DNA from: Chloroflexota bacterium
Lineage (GTDB): Bacteria; Chloroflexota; Dehalococcoidia; JACPQD01
Direction: 5' to 3'
Assembly (NCBI GenBank): GCA_016190665.1
Contig: JACPQD010000038.1
Span: forward strand, 36,741 to 100,740
Length of the DNA stretch: 64,000 nucleotides
Positions 45,826 through 54,925 of this stretch are shown here, piece by piece. Positions within the stretch are counted from its first letter, which is position 1. Every line of letters starts with the position of its first letter. The notes under the pieces are model-generated. The model was not told where the DNA came from. It made no database searches and was given only the letters and a program-made list of their open reading frames with translations. The position numbers and the translations under genes were made by a program.

Positions 45826-46941
45826 TCACTCTCTAACCGGCAGAGAAATTGTGGCGTGTCCCGGCAGAGTGACTTCGTGGAGCTGGTTCTCAGCCCAGCA
45901 ATCGATATCAACCAGATGCTCCCCGTTCTCCACGTATTTGCGGGTGACCTTGCCCCTGGCCCAGGTAGTGTAGCCCACGATGTTGAATCGGCGTAGCTCA
46001 GCATAGAGGTTCTTCAGGGACCCGTCATCTCCCATCCAGTTGGTCAGCAAGTGCCCCACCCATGATATGCGCTGCGAGCCATAATCGTAGGCGCTGGCGA
46101 TACCGATCTCCTGCGCGCGCGAGATCTCTTCGTGGACCAGCTCAGGCGCGTCGAGGGCGCCTGTCCGTGAGTCGATCATGGCAAAGCCGCGGTGACGACG
46201 ACTGAAACTCAGAAAAGCGGCGTGCGCCTTCATAAAAGGCCCTCCCGCTCCTATCGCATAGGCGATCATGTCGCGCATACTCAGCGGGCCTTTGACCACC
46301 GGCGTAAGCTCATCACCGACCTGCACGTCTTCCCAGAAACGCGCCGTGGAGCCTCGTACTTCCTCTGCATCATAATCCGCGTAGATGCGCTCCAGATCGC
46401 TGGCCGTATACTCAGCCTTTGGAATGTCGCGGTTCTTGCCCCTTTCACCCGCCGACCTCCTTTCCACCCGCGTGGCCCAACGCACCTGTTTCGCCACCAG
46501 TTCGCCCTTCTGGTTCTTGTAAAGAATATCATGATACTGGAGAAAGATTCGGTCGGCCACCTGGCTCCTGGTTTTCTCGACGAGCTTGGTCAGGACCCAA
46601 CTGTAGGTGAACTCATCATTCACGAGGACGGGTTTGTAGAAGTACCAGTCGTTGCCCGAGTGCCAGCTATGGATGCCGGGCAATCCCAAAGCGGCCGGAG
46701 CCCGGCAGACGCTATAGAGGAAGCAAGGTGGCGCCGCGATACACCCGTACCTGGTACTCCGGGCGTATTCGGGGTCCCTCCACAGCGGATTGAAGTCTCC
46801 GATGCCATCAGCGAAGTGACGGATCGCATCTCTGGTAGCGGCGGTGTTGAAATAGGGCTCCCGGGGAGTCATTTCGATCCCGATCTTAGCTCGCTCGCGG
46901 TCGAGCATCTCCTCCGTGAGCGCGACATGCTGGGTCGTCAT
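45826..46941 (-). CDS. Fused two-domain hotdog (FAS1-like + MaoC-like) dehydratase
   Basis: 371 aa. First domain: FADGIGDFNPLWRDPEYA, GCIAAPPCFLYS, YFYKPVLVNDEFTYSW. Second domain: GDELTPVVKGPLSMRDMIAYAIG, LLTNWMGDDGSLKNL, WAENQLHEVTLPGHATISLP. The two-gene version at 20106 and 20570 carries the same halves. The family hydrates or dehydrates CoA thioesters. It sits at the head of the CoA-transferase row, so it probably acts on their products. The ATG follows GGAGGTTTAG. Confidence 0.86.
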   Translation of the reverse strand: MTTQHVALTEEMLDRERAKIGIEMTPREPYFNTAATRDAIRHFADGIGDFNPLWRDPEYARSTRYGCIAAPPCFLYSVCRAPAALGLPGIHSWHSGNDWYFYKPVLVNDEFTYSWVLTKLVEKTRSQVADRIFLQYHDILYKNQKGELVAKQVRWATRVERRSAGERGKNRDIPKAEYTASDLERIYADYDAEEVRGSTARFWEDVQVGDELTPVVKGPLSMRDMIAYAIGAGGPFMKAHAAFLSFSRRHRGFAMIDSRTGALDAPELVHEEISRAQEIGIASAYDYGSQRISWVGHLLTNWMGDDGSLKNLYAELRRFNIVGYTTWARGKVTRKYVENGEHLVDIDCWAENQLHEVTLPGHATISLPVRE

Positions 46942-46999
46942 CTAAACCTCCGATCTTTCTTCGCCAGCGAGTTCACCCGATCTTCAACTGGAAGCGCCT

Positions 47000-48694
47000 C
47001 TATCTACAAGCCTCCGCCAGCCAGATGTCTTGCCTCCTCAGATTGTTATTGGCTATCTGTTTCTCGGGATAGTATCCCTCGAGACACCTCCAGTAGGGCA
47101 CATCATACAAGCTATGGAAGAGAATAGGACTGGGTGCCAGGCCAAGAATCCTCCGCTGTAGATTCAGGACGATCTCCCTGCGTTTCGCCGGCTCCATAGT
47201 CTTTGATTGCTCTTTATACAGATCATCGATCTGTTTGTCGCTGAATCCACCGTAGTTCCGGCCTCCGCCGGTTACGTAGAAAGACAGCAGGAGGTTGGGG
47301 TCGTCCACGGGCTGCGTCACAAAATAGAGGCTCATGCCGAAATCCCGGCTTTCCTGGCGCTGTTGGGTGGTGGCCGCATCGAAAGCTCTGACCACCACTT
47401 CAACGCCGATCGCCTTGAGTTCGGCCTGCATGAAGACGGCCTGATTAGTGAAGGGCCTGTTTATCAACACCTCGTTCTCGAAGCCCCTGGGATATCCGGC
47501 GTCGGCCAGAAGGGCTTTAGCCTTCGCAATGTCCTCACCGCTCACCCCCCGGTAACCCGGCCGCTTCATTAGTTCATCATCGGGAAGCGCCCAAGGCCTC
47601 CGGATCATCGGCCCAATGGTCTCGCCCCGCGTCTCTGGCAGGCCCAGTATCTTCTTGCGGTCCAGGGCCATGTCAACCGCCTGCCGCACGCGAACATCGT
47701 TGAAGGGCGGGCGGGTGGCATTGAGGTACACGACCGCTATGGACAACCCGGGAATCCGGGCTACGTTCACCTTATCGCTCATCTCCTTTTTCAAGGTCTC
47801 GGCGCGAGAAGGACTGAGGTTCGACGAGGCAACGTACATGGTACGAAGCTGGCCGGTGCGGAAAGCGGCGAACCTGGCTGTCTCATCGGGAACGATGTAT
47901 TGAGTGATGCCATCCAGGTATGGCCGGCCGGCAATGAAATAGTTTTCATTCTTCACGTACTGCAGGCCGACGCCGCGGCTGTGGCCTTTGAGTTTGAAAG
48001 GGCCTGTCCCCAGGATGTTCAATCCCATGGTCTTGCGGTCTTTGAGATAGTGCGACGGCAGCATCACCGCCGAGAAAGAGGCTATCCCAGCGATAAAGAA
48101 AGGGCTGGGGTATTTCATATATACCTCAACGGTATTGGCGTCGGGGGTCTCCACCCGCTCCACGGGCTCTGCGATCTCCTTGCGGGCGATGACCACACCC
48201 TCCGGAGGCTTGGCCCACCGGTCGAAGTTGAACTTGACATCCTCGGAGGTGAAGACCTTCCCGTCGTGCCAGCGCACATTCTTGCGCAGGACAAAGGTTA
48301 CTTTAGCGCCATCCTGACTCATGTGGTAGCCCTCTGCCAGGTCAGGGATGATGCGCCTTCCGTCCTCCGGGTCGAACTGGACAAGGCCACTATAGGCGAG
48401 ACCTGCCTGGTCGCCAAGCATGTTGCGCGCGTTGACATGCGGGTCGAAACTGGCCTCATCTGTCAGCGTTGCGTGCTTAAGGACACCTCCATATCTTGCC
48501 GGCTCCATTGATGCCTTAGGGGTCGGCGATGGTGCTGCTGCGGCTACGGGCGGCCTGGCAACTGGAGTGTCTGGCATACTTGGAGTGGCTGCCGTTGGTG
48601 CAAGAGTCGGCGCCACGGCTTGGGCGCAGCTTGCCAGCGTCAACCCCAGGGCCATAAAGCAACTTATGACCTGGAACACCCTTCTTGGTTGCAT
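47000..48694 (-). CDS. Family-5 ABC solute-binding lipoprotein
   Basis: 564 aa; the ATG at 48694 begins the signal peptide with lipobox Cys23 (LASCAQA). SBP_bac_5 body: YHMSQDGAKVTFVLRK, RWHDGKVFTSEDVKFNFDR, LGTGPFKL and DVRVRQAVDMALDR. The tail is longer than in sister proteins (WLAEACR). It follows, in the same direction, the SBP at 48780 and precedes the dehydratase/CoA-transferase row. A leader element related to those at 14783 and 29889 lies at 48729-48745. Confidence 0.92.
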   Translation of the reverse strand: MQPRRVFQVISCFMALGLTLASCAQAVAPTLAPTAATPSMPDTPVARPPVAAAAPSPTPKASMEPARYGGVLKHATLTDEASFDPHVNARNMLGDQAGLAYSGLVQFDPEDGRRIIPDLAEGYHMSQDGAKVTFVLRKNVRWHDGKVFTSEDVKFNFDRWAKPPEGVVIARKEIAEPVERVETPDANTVEVYMKYPSPFFIAGIASFSAVMLPSHYLKDRKTMGLNILGTGPFKLKGHSRGVGLQYVKNENYFIAGRPYLDGITQYIVPDETARFAAFRTGQLRTMYVASSNLSPSRAETLKKEMSDKVNVARIPGLSIAVVYLNATRPPFNDVRVRQAVDMALDRKKILGLPETRGETIGPMIRRPWALPDDELMKRPGYRGVSGEDIAKAKALLADAGYPRGFENEVLINRPFTNQAVFMQAELKAIGVEVVVRAFDAATTQQRQESRDFGMSLYFVTQPVDDPNLLLSFYVTGGGRNYGGFSDKQIDDLYKEQSKTMEPAKRREIVLNLQRRILGLAPSPILFHSLYDVPYWRCLEGYYPEKQIANNNLRRQDIWLAEACR

Positions 48695-48779
48695 CAGGGA
48701 CCTCCCCTCAGCTCCGTACTCCAAACTCAGAACCAGCCAACCGCTGATTCGTTGGAGGCAGTCCGGCTAAGCTTATAGC

Positions 48780-50426
48780 TTACTTGTCCAACCAGGCGTA
48801 ACGCATGAGATATTGCCCGCTGATACTGGGGGACGTATAGTTCTTCAGATAGGGCTGGGCCACCGCGAAGTCGAACTGCTGGAAATAGACGCCCGCATAG
48901 CCCCGCTCAATGATCATACGCTCCGCCTCCAGCAGCTTCTGTCGGCGCTTCTCGGGGTCGAGGATGCGGTATTGCTCATCCAGGGCCGCGTCTATCTCCG
49001 GGTCCGCGGCATAGGAACGGTCGTTCTTGGAATGGAAGTTTACGTACAAGCGCTCCGCAGGCTCGATTTCCGGGCTCACGATGTGAGATACCGCGGCGAA
49101 CTGGCGGCTATCGCGCTGGGCAATAAAGGTGGTGAAATCAAGGACCTCAGGCTTGACTTGTATCCTCACTTTGGCAAGCTGCTGCTGTACCACTTCCATC
49201 GCCGCCACTGCCGAAGGCTGGCGCGGCGTAGCCTTCAGCGCGAAGGAAAACCCGTCCGGGTAACCCGCTTCAGATAGGAGCCGCTTGACCCGGTCGGCGT
49301 CGTAGGCATAAAGCTTCTTCAATTCCTCCGGGAACCATACCAGCGCCCATCCCCTGGGAACGCCGGAGGAGGGCCCCGAAAGGGTCCCCGTCCCTTGCGT
49401 GACAATGTCGATCAGCTCCTGGCGCTGGAGGCCCCCTACCACTGCCTGGCGTAGCTTCATGCTGTTGAACGGCGGCTGCCGGTCATTGAAGTACATGCCA
49501 ATGGCGCCGCCGGGAGTCTTTAACTCTCGCAGGTCGGCAACCGCTCGGCGCAGGCTCAGGAGGTCGGCGGTGCGCAGCTCCCCGACGAAGTCGACGCGGC
49601 GAGTGCGGAAAGCCGCGATGCGTGACGCCAAGTCCGGGATTACGAGAACATCAATCCCATCGATGTAGGGAATGCCTTTCTCAAAATACGTGGGGTTCCT
49701 GATCAAGCGATAGCTGACATTGCGGGTGAACCCGGCCAGCTTGAAGGGGCCGGTGCCTACCCACTGCTGAGTGAAAGCTCCAGATTTGGCATAGCTCTTC
49801 TTCGGCACAATGTACTGGGCGAAATGGGAAAGGGCATTAGGGAAGGTCGGGTCAGGCTCAATAGTCTTGAACTCTACCGCGTAGTCGCCCAGGGCGCGGA
49901 CGCTGGCGAACTTGTGCCACACGCCGTAGAAGGTGGGATGGGCAGTCCTGTCGCGCAGGAGTTCCACGCTGTGCAAGACGTCCTCCGCCTTCAGTTCCTG
50001 GCCATCGTGGAACTTGACGCCCCGGCGCAGCCGGACAACGTAAGTGACCGGATCGGTCTGCTCCCAGGACTCCGCCAGGTCGGCCACTACATTGTTATCC
50101 TTGTCGCGCATAAGGAGCTTGTTAAAAGAGAAGCCCACAACTAGAACACAGCTCGTGGCGGCGCAAAGCAGGGGATCGGCATTGAGAAGATCTACGTGTT
50201 GAGCCAGGACCGCCTTGCCGCCAGACTTCGGCTTATCCTCCGCCGGGCTAGCAGTCGAGACGGAAGGTTTCGAGATTGGAGACGCAGCCGGCGCGGTCGC
50301 CGCAGTGGGACCGGGAGGGGGAGATGCCGCACCAGGCGCCGTCGCTGGAGCGCAAGCGGCCCCAAACAGCGCTACAACAGTAAGCAAAGAGATTGAGAAG
50401 AAGATTCCTCCTGCCCCTCGCGTCAT
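48780..50426 (-). CDS. Family-5 ABC solute-binding lipoprotein, divergent member
   Basis: 548 aa, lipobox Cys25 (GAACAPA). The body is recognisable (SWEQTDPVTYVVRLRR, KFHDGQELKAEDVLHSVELL, WVGTGPFKLAG, MKLRQAVVGGLQR), but it lacks the HQE motif near the start of the mature domain (AQHVDLLNADPL instead) and ends LMRYAWLDK. It is one of the two most different SBPs here, the other being 16224, and may bind a different ligand class. It lies between MmgE/PrpD (50453) and the SBP at 47000. Confidence 0.9.
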   Translation of the reverse strand: MTRGAGGIFFSISLLTVVALFGAACAPATAPGAASPPPGPTAATAPAASPISKPSVSTASPAEDKPKSGGKAVLAQHVDLLNADPLLCAATSCVLVVGFSFNKLLMRDKDNNVVADLAESWEQTDPVTYVVRLRRGVKFHDGQELKAEDVLHSVELLRDRTAHPTFYGVWHKFASVRALGDYAVEFKTIEPDPTFPNALSHFAQYIVPKKSYAKSGAFTQQWVGTGPFKLAGFTRNVSYRLIRNPTYFEKGIPYIDGIDVLVIPDLASRIAAFRTRRVDFVGELRTADLLSLRRAVADLRELKTPGGAIGMYFNDRQPPFNSMKLRQAVVGGLQRQELIDIVTQGTGTLSGPSSGVPRGWALVWFPEELKKLYAYDADRVKRLLSEAGYPDGFSFALKATPRQPSAVAAMEVVQQQLAKVRIQVKPEVLDFTTFIAQRDSRQFAAVSHIVSPEIEPAERLYVNFHSKNDRSYAADPEIDAALDEQYRILDPEKRRQKLLEAERMIIERGYAGVYFQQFDFAVAQPYLKNYTSPSISGQYLMRYAWLDK

Positions 50427-50452
50427 AAACCTCTCCTTTCGAAATCCTTGTT

Positions 50453-51823
50453 CTAGGCGAGCAACCCGACGACCTCTGCCACGTCGTCCAGTTCCTCCAG
50501 CTTCTCCGATAACTCGACAACCTTGGCTATATTCGTTTCAGATAGGGGCCGTGCAGCATGCCGCGCGCAGTCCTTGAACTTCCCAACAATGGCCCTCATA
50601 TCCATGGGATTTCGGGGATTCCCGTAGCAGACGTCGACGAACTTGGTGTATGTGCCGCCCTTAGTCTTTATCTCCAGCATTCCCGGTGTGATTCCCCGTC
50701 GTGCAAGCTTTGGATCGAACCGGGGCATCACCTTGTTCGCCAGGGCGATGACCGTCGCATCGCGAACAGCGGCCTCAGAGAAATCATCGATGGTGACTCT
50801 TCCCTTTATGAGGGCGCACGCAACCGTATAGGGGATGCTGAACTGAGCATCGACAATGGTGCGGGGATTGCGCTTCACGTCAAGAGGATAGACAAGAAGA
50901 TGGCTATCCAGAGGCTTGTTGACGACGGCGATTATCTCCGTCACATCCTCCGCTCGTATGTCGTGCTCCCGTCGCAAGGCGAGGGCGGCGTCGATATACG
51001 GATTGGTGGTGCGGCAGCAGGGATAGGGCTTGAAGCTAAGGTTAATCACCTCAAATCTCTTGCCCAGCCCGTCTGTCAGCGGATTGGGGTCGTAATCACC
51101 CCCGTGGTAGGTCTTATAAAGACCACATCTTCCTTCGAGGCTGTTTACAGCCCCGGTTACGCCCTTCTGCGCCATCAAGGCCGCGATGACCCCACCCCTG
51201 GCCGCAAAGCCTGCCTGAAGGCGCTTAGTGAGAGCTCCATCATCGACGCACTGGTTGTTGCCAGAGGCCTGACTGTAGGCGATGCCCATCGCGTTCACTA
51301 ACGTGGCTTCGTCTAATCCCAACAGCTTTCCCGCGGCAACAGCGGCTCCGAAGTAGCCGTATAAAGGGGTAAGGACCCAGCCCGCGGGACCCTCCTGATT
51401 AGCGAGACCCATCCGGCAGACCATATCGATGCCCAGAGTGACAGCAGCTATGAAGTCCCTGCCATGAACCTTACCTATCCGCTCAGCCGCAGCGAAGGCT
51501 GCTGGCACCACCGTCACGCCCGCATGGATGCGGGCATCGTCGTGAGTGTCGTCATAGTCCAGCGCGTGCGCCATGGAGGCGTTGGCCATGGCGGCGTTCT
51601 CCGCCGGCGCCCTCCCCCCGTAGACCAGGATGCTGCTTGCCTCGCTGCCGCCGGACTCCTTCACGAAATCGACGATCTCTCGACCTCCGGGTGCGGCGCT
51701 TCCCGCGACAGCCGTCCCTAGGGTATCCAGAATATCTTTCTTCGTCACCGCCACAGCCTCGGGAGGGATGTCCGAATATTCAGTCCTGGCAGCGCTTCTG
51801 GCTATGGCCACGGCTGCGTCCAT
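50453..51823 (-). CDS. MmgE/PrpD family protein (paralogue)
   Basis: 456 aa, identical in length to 23045. It shares ILDTLGTAVAGS, ALDYDDTHDDARIHAG, FKPYPCCRTTNPYID and PFSIPYTVACALIKG-like segments (here AQFSIPYTVACALIKG). The start ATG at 51823 follows AAAGGAACG; upstream in-frame codons lack ribosome sites. The two copies, each beside an SBP, point to two parallel branches handling related acids (inference). Family function: dehydration or decarboxylation of branched tricarboxylic or dicarboxylic acids. Confidence 0.9.
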   Translation of the reverse strand: MDAAVAIARSAARTEYSDIPPEAVAVTKKDILDTLGTAVAGSAAPGGREIVDFVKESGGSEASSILVYGGRAPAENAAMANASMAHALDYDDTHDDARIHAGVTVVPAAFAAAERIGKVHGRDFIAAVTLGIDMVCRMGLANQEGPAGWVLTPLYGYFGAAVAAGKLLGLDEATLVNAMGIAYSQASGNNQCVDDGALTKRLQAGFAARGGVIAALMAQKGVTGAVNSLEGRCGLYKTYHGGDYDPNPLTDGLGKRFEVINLSFKPYPCCRTTNPYIDAALALRREHDIRAEDVTEIIAVVNKPLDSHLLVYPLDVKRNPRTIVDAQFSIPYTVACALIKGRVTIDDFSEAAVRDATVIALANKVMPRFDPKLARRGITPGMLEIKTKGGTYTKFVDVCYGNPRNPMDMRAIVGKFKDCARHAARPLSETNIAKVVELSEKLEELDDVAEVVGLLA

Positions 51824-51947
51824 ACTTTTCGTTCCTTTCTCAGCTTGTACACACGTTCTCCAGGGGGGTGGACACCACCATAGGCGACATCGCACCCAGA
51901 GGGGCACGCGGAACCAACAGCCAGGCCAGACCACCTGACCACACTCT

Positions 51948-53642
51948 TCACTGGGCGAGCCAAACGTGGGCCCACCGCGTGTTGTTCATGCTCGTCTCCA
52001 GTCCCTCATACCCCTTCAGTTCCGGCCAGTGGGCGACGTACATCGTCCATTCGAAAAGCCGAAAGATGGGCACTCGCTCCATGAGCCACCTCTCCAGCCG
52101 ATTGACGATTTGCTTGCGCTCAGCAGGGTTCATGGTCTGAGACTGTTTGGCATACAGCTCGTCCACCATTTTATCACTGTAGCCGGAATGGTTGTCAGGG
52201 CTTCCCGTCACGAAGTATCCGAGTTGCTCATCGGGGTCGTTGACGCCGGCCCGGTGAGAGCTCTGAATCATATCCCACGTGCGCCGGCGCTGGAAATCCG
52301 GGAAGGCCGCCGCCTCGATGCGCTGAAGGCCGATGTCGATGCCGACTTTCGCCACTTGGTCCTGCACTACCTGGGCGACCTCGCCAAAGCGGGCGGCGCT
52401 GCGGAAGGGGAAGGCGGTCTTCAGGCCCGAGGGGAAACCGGCTTCCGCCAGGAGCCGCTTGGCCTCTGCGATGTCACCAGCGCTCGGCTTGCGGATTCCC
52501 GGCAGCGCATAAAGCTCCTGCTCCGGAAGCGTCCATTCGCCGGGAGCACCCAGGGGACCGGTCCGCCGCGCTCCGCCCTGGACCGCCGCCTTGATGATCT
52601 CGCCCTGGTCGAGGGCCATCACCGCCGCCTGCCGCACGCGGACGTCGTTGAAGGGCGGCCTGGTGACATTGAACACCATGGTCTGTCCCGACCCGCCGCC
52701 GTACTCGTAGACGCTCACACCCGGTATCTCCCTCTTTGCCACCTCCACCTGGACCGGGGTCAGCCCGCTGCTGCCGTAGCCCGACACGAGCACCCTCCTG
52801 GTGCGCAGGGCCGCGAACTGCACTGACGGGTCCTTGATAAGATACCACGTTATTCCGTCCAGATAGGGGCGTCCCTTGACGAAGTAGTCCTTGTTCTTCT
52901 CGACCACGAGGCTGGTGCCTGCCATGTAGCGGACGAACTTGAAGGGCCCCGTCCCTACCGCCTCGTTCTTCATGTCTCCTCGGGCCTCGATGACATGCCG
53001 GGGCATCATCACGGCCCACCCGGTGGCCAACGCGGGAAGCAAGGAGGGGCTGGGATGCTTAAGCACGAGCCGTACCTTCCTTGCGTTCAGTGGTTCAACC
53101 TTCTCAACTGCCTTATAGAGGTTTCTCCTTGGGCTCACGATCCCCCTTGGAGGGTCTCGCATTCGGTCCAGGCTGAACTTGACATCCTCCGCCGTGAAAG
53201 GCTTGCCGTCGTGCCACTTCATCCCCTCATGCAGGTTGAAGGTCCACGATTTTCCGTCCGGGCTGACCTCCCAGCTCTCAGCCAGCTCCGGGATGATGTT
53301 ATGGGGCCGCAAGGGATTGTGCTGTATCAGGCCGTTATAGACGCCGCCCATCGGCCACAGGGTGCCGCCGCTGTTCGCTTGATGGATATCCAGGTGCTCC
53401 GGCTCGATAGAGTCCCAACTGGTGAGGATGCCCCCGTATCGTGGTCCCTGCGCCGTTGGCTTTAGAGTGGGGGATGGCGCCGGTGGGGGCGCCGGAGGTT
53501 TGGCAGCAGGAGTCTCTACCTTTGAAGCGGGAGCCGTGGGTTTCACGGCAGGCGTCGGGGCCGCCGCCGGGGCGCAAGCAGCGGCGAGCAACGCCAGGAC
53601 TGCCAGGGAACTTCCTGAGATAAATGATTTCTTTGGCTGCAT
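51948..53642 (-). CDS. Family-5 ABC solute-binding lipoprotein
   Basis: 564 aa, lipobox Cys23 (AAACAPA), long Pro/Ala linker. Body: SWEVSPDGKSWTFNL, KWHDGKPFTAEDVKFSLDR, GTGPFKF and DVRVRQAAVMALDQ; tail ARWAHVWLAQ-like (TRWAHVWLAQ). It is upstream of MmgE/PrpD 50453 in transcription order, and downstream of the CCG-domain gene 53799. Confidence 0.92.
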   Translation of the reverse strand: MQPKKSFISGSSLAVLALLAAACAPAAAPTPAVKPTAPASKVETPAAKPPAPPPAPSPTLKPTAQGPRYGGILTSWDSIEPEHLDIHQANSGGTLWPMGGVYNGLIQHNPLRPHNIIPELAESWEVSPDGKSWTFNLHEGMKWHDGKPFTAEDVKFSLDRMRDPPRGIVSPRRNLYKAVEKVEPLNARKVRLVLKHPSPSLLPALATGWAVMMPRHVIEARGDMKNEAVGTGPFKFVRYMAGTSLVVEKNKDYFVKGRPYLDGITWYLIKDPSVQFAALRTRRVLVSGYGSSGLTPVQVEVAKREIPGVSVYEYGGGSGQTMVFNVTRPPFNDVRVRQAAVMALDQGEIIKAAVQGGARRTGPLGAPGEWTLPEQELYALPGIRKPSAGDIAEAKRLLAEAGFPSGLKTAFPFRSAARFGEVAQVVQDQVAKVGIDIGLQRIEAAAFPDFQRRRTWDMIQSSHRAGVNDPDEQLGYFVTGSPDNHSGYSDKMVDELYAKQSQTMNPAERKQIVNRLERWLMERVPIFRLFEWTMYVAHWPELKGYEGLETSMNNTRWAHVWLAQ

Positions 53643-53798
53643 CGGACAACCTCCTCACTGGTTACGCGCAATCCGACCTCATGACGAACCAACCGACGAA
53701 TCTTCCAGGTCGTTCCTACCCTGTCAACGCCTCCTGCAAGGCAAGGACCGCTATTCAATTTTGAGTTGCGGAAATTGAGCCCAAGCTCTTGACTATTG

Positions 53799-54647
53799 TC
53801 ACTCCTCGGTCTGAACCACCGCATCGAAGAGAAGATCGGGGAGAAACTGCATTCGCATTCCCTCCTTGCCCACCTCGAGCAATCTCATGTGGCAGGCGCG
53901 GCAGGAAGAGACAATGCATTTCACGCCCAGCTTGCGCGCCTGGTCAACCACCTTGCCGGGATTCACCGTGCAGCAAATCTTCGGGTTGAGGTCGACTACT
54001 TGCAGCCCCTTTATCCTGTTCAGGACCTCGCGGTACGCCGCCCAATCGAGCTCGATGCCCGGAGTCAGATGTTGGTTGCGCAGATGGCAGCCCTCGTAAT
54101 AGCCAACGACGGTGGGGGCCACCTCGAGGTCGGCCTTTTCGAGCTTTTCCAGAAGTAGATCCACGCAATAGAACTGGCCCCCATCCTCGGGGAAGAACTT
54201 CTTGCCCATGTGGGCGCACCAAGTGCATAGGTAAACGGTATTCCTGGCGCCCCGCGCCCGCCCGGCGGAGATGTTCGCCGCCATGAAATTCTTGCACGCT
54301 TCTCGGACTGTCCGGGCCTGGCCTTCATTGCCATGCTCAAGGGCGGCCTCCAATACCGGGACCCCGCAGCAGTGCTCTTTGGTCAGGTAGGTGTACCGGA
54401 CGCCGAGGCGCTCCAGAAGACTCAGGTAGCGCTGCACCATGAAGGGAAGCCGGTAGGGCCCGTAGCAGCCGAAGAGGACCAGGTAGTCCGCCTCCTCCCG
54501 TGGTTTTTCGATACCCAGGGCCCAAAGCAGGCGTTTCAGCAGCGCTTCAGGAGTGGAGAGATTACCCTCTCTGCTGATGCAGTCGAGCTTCTCCTCGATG
54601 GTCCGGGTATCCTGTATCATGGGCTTTCTCGTCCGATATTGCGGCAT
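53799..54647 (-). CDS. CCG-domain protein (HdrB/LutA-like Cys-rich)
   Basis: 282 aa with two cysteine-rich CCG repeats of the heterodisulfide reductase B / LutA type. Repeat one: FGCYGPYR, EHCCGVPV, CTWCAHM. Repeat two: YYEGCHLRN, KICCTVNPG, SSCRACHM. Such domains bind an Fe-S cluster and act in thiol/disulfide or lactate-type redox complexes. LutA works with the LUD proteins LutB and LutC; three LUD proteins are in this window but 45 kb away, so a partnership is only suggested. No membrane segments. A later ATG at 54620 is possible. Confidence 0.82.
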   Translation of the reverse strand: MPQYRTRKPMIQDTRTIEEKLDCISREGNLSTPEALLKRLLWALGIEKPREEADYLVLFGCYGPYRLPFMVQRYLSLLERLGVRYTYLTKEHCCGVPVLEAALEHGNEGQARTVREACKNFMAANISAGRARGARNTVYLCTWCAHMGKKFFPEDGGQFYCVDLLLEKLEKADLEVAPTVVGYYEGCHLRNQHLTPGIELDWAAYREVLNRIKGLQVVDLNPKICCTVNPGKVVDQARKLGVKCIVSSCRACHMRLLEVGKEGMRMQFLPDLLFDAVVQTEE

Positions 54648-54686
54648 GGGGCCCTCACATCTCTCACTGTCTATTATCCGATATCA

Positions 54687-54712
54687 ACATGGATGAACAG
54701 GATAGACAGGAT
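54687..54712. repeat. Short intergenic repeat-like sequence (GAACAGGATAGACAGGATAA)
   Basis: AT-richer stretch between 53799 and 54926 with an internal ACAGGATA repeat. Its general form is common in intergenic DNA of many GC-rich bacteria. The surrounding 278 nt hold no gene that I can support. Confidence 0.4.
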
Positions 54713-54925
54713 AATATTTCCGCTATTTCAGTCGGTTAACCGTTATTTCCGCTCCAAGGATCAAGCCTTAGATGTTCCTGTTGCCGACGCTGTAACATAG
54801 CTTCTTCAGCCATGCATGGGGTGGGCGGGAAGGAGCGTGGCCCACCGAAACCGGGTCAGATGGTTGCAAAGAAGGGGGAAAGAGAGGGCGAAGAGGACTG
54901 ACCCCCGCCCCCCAACCCCTGACCC

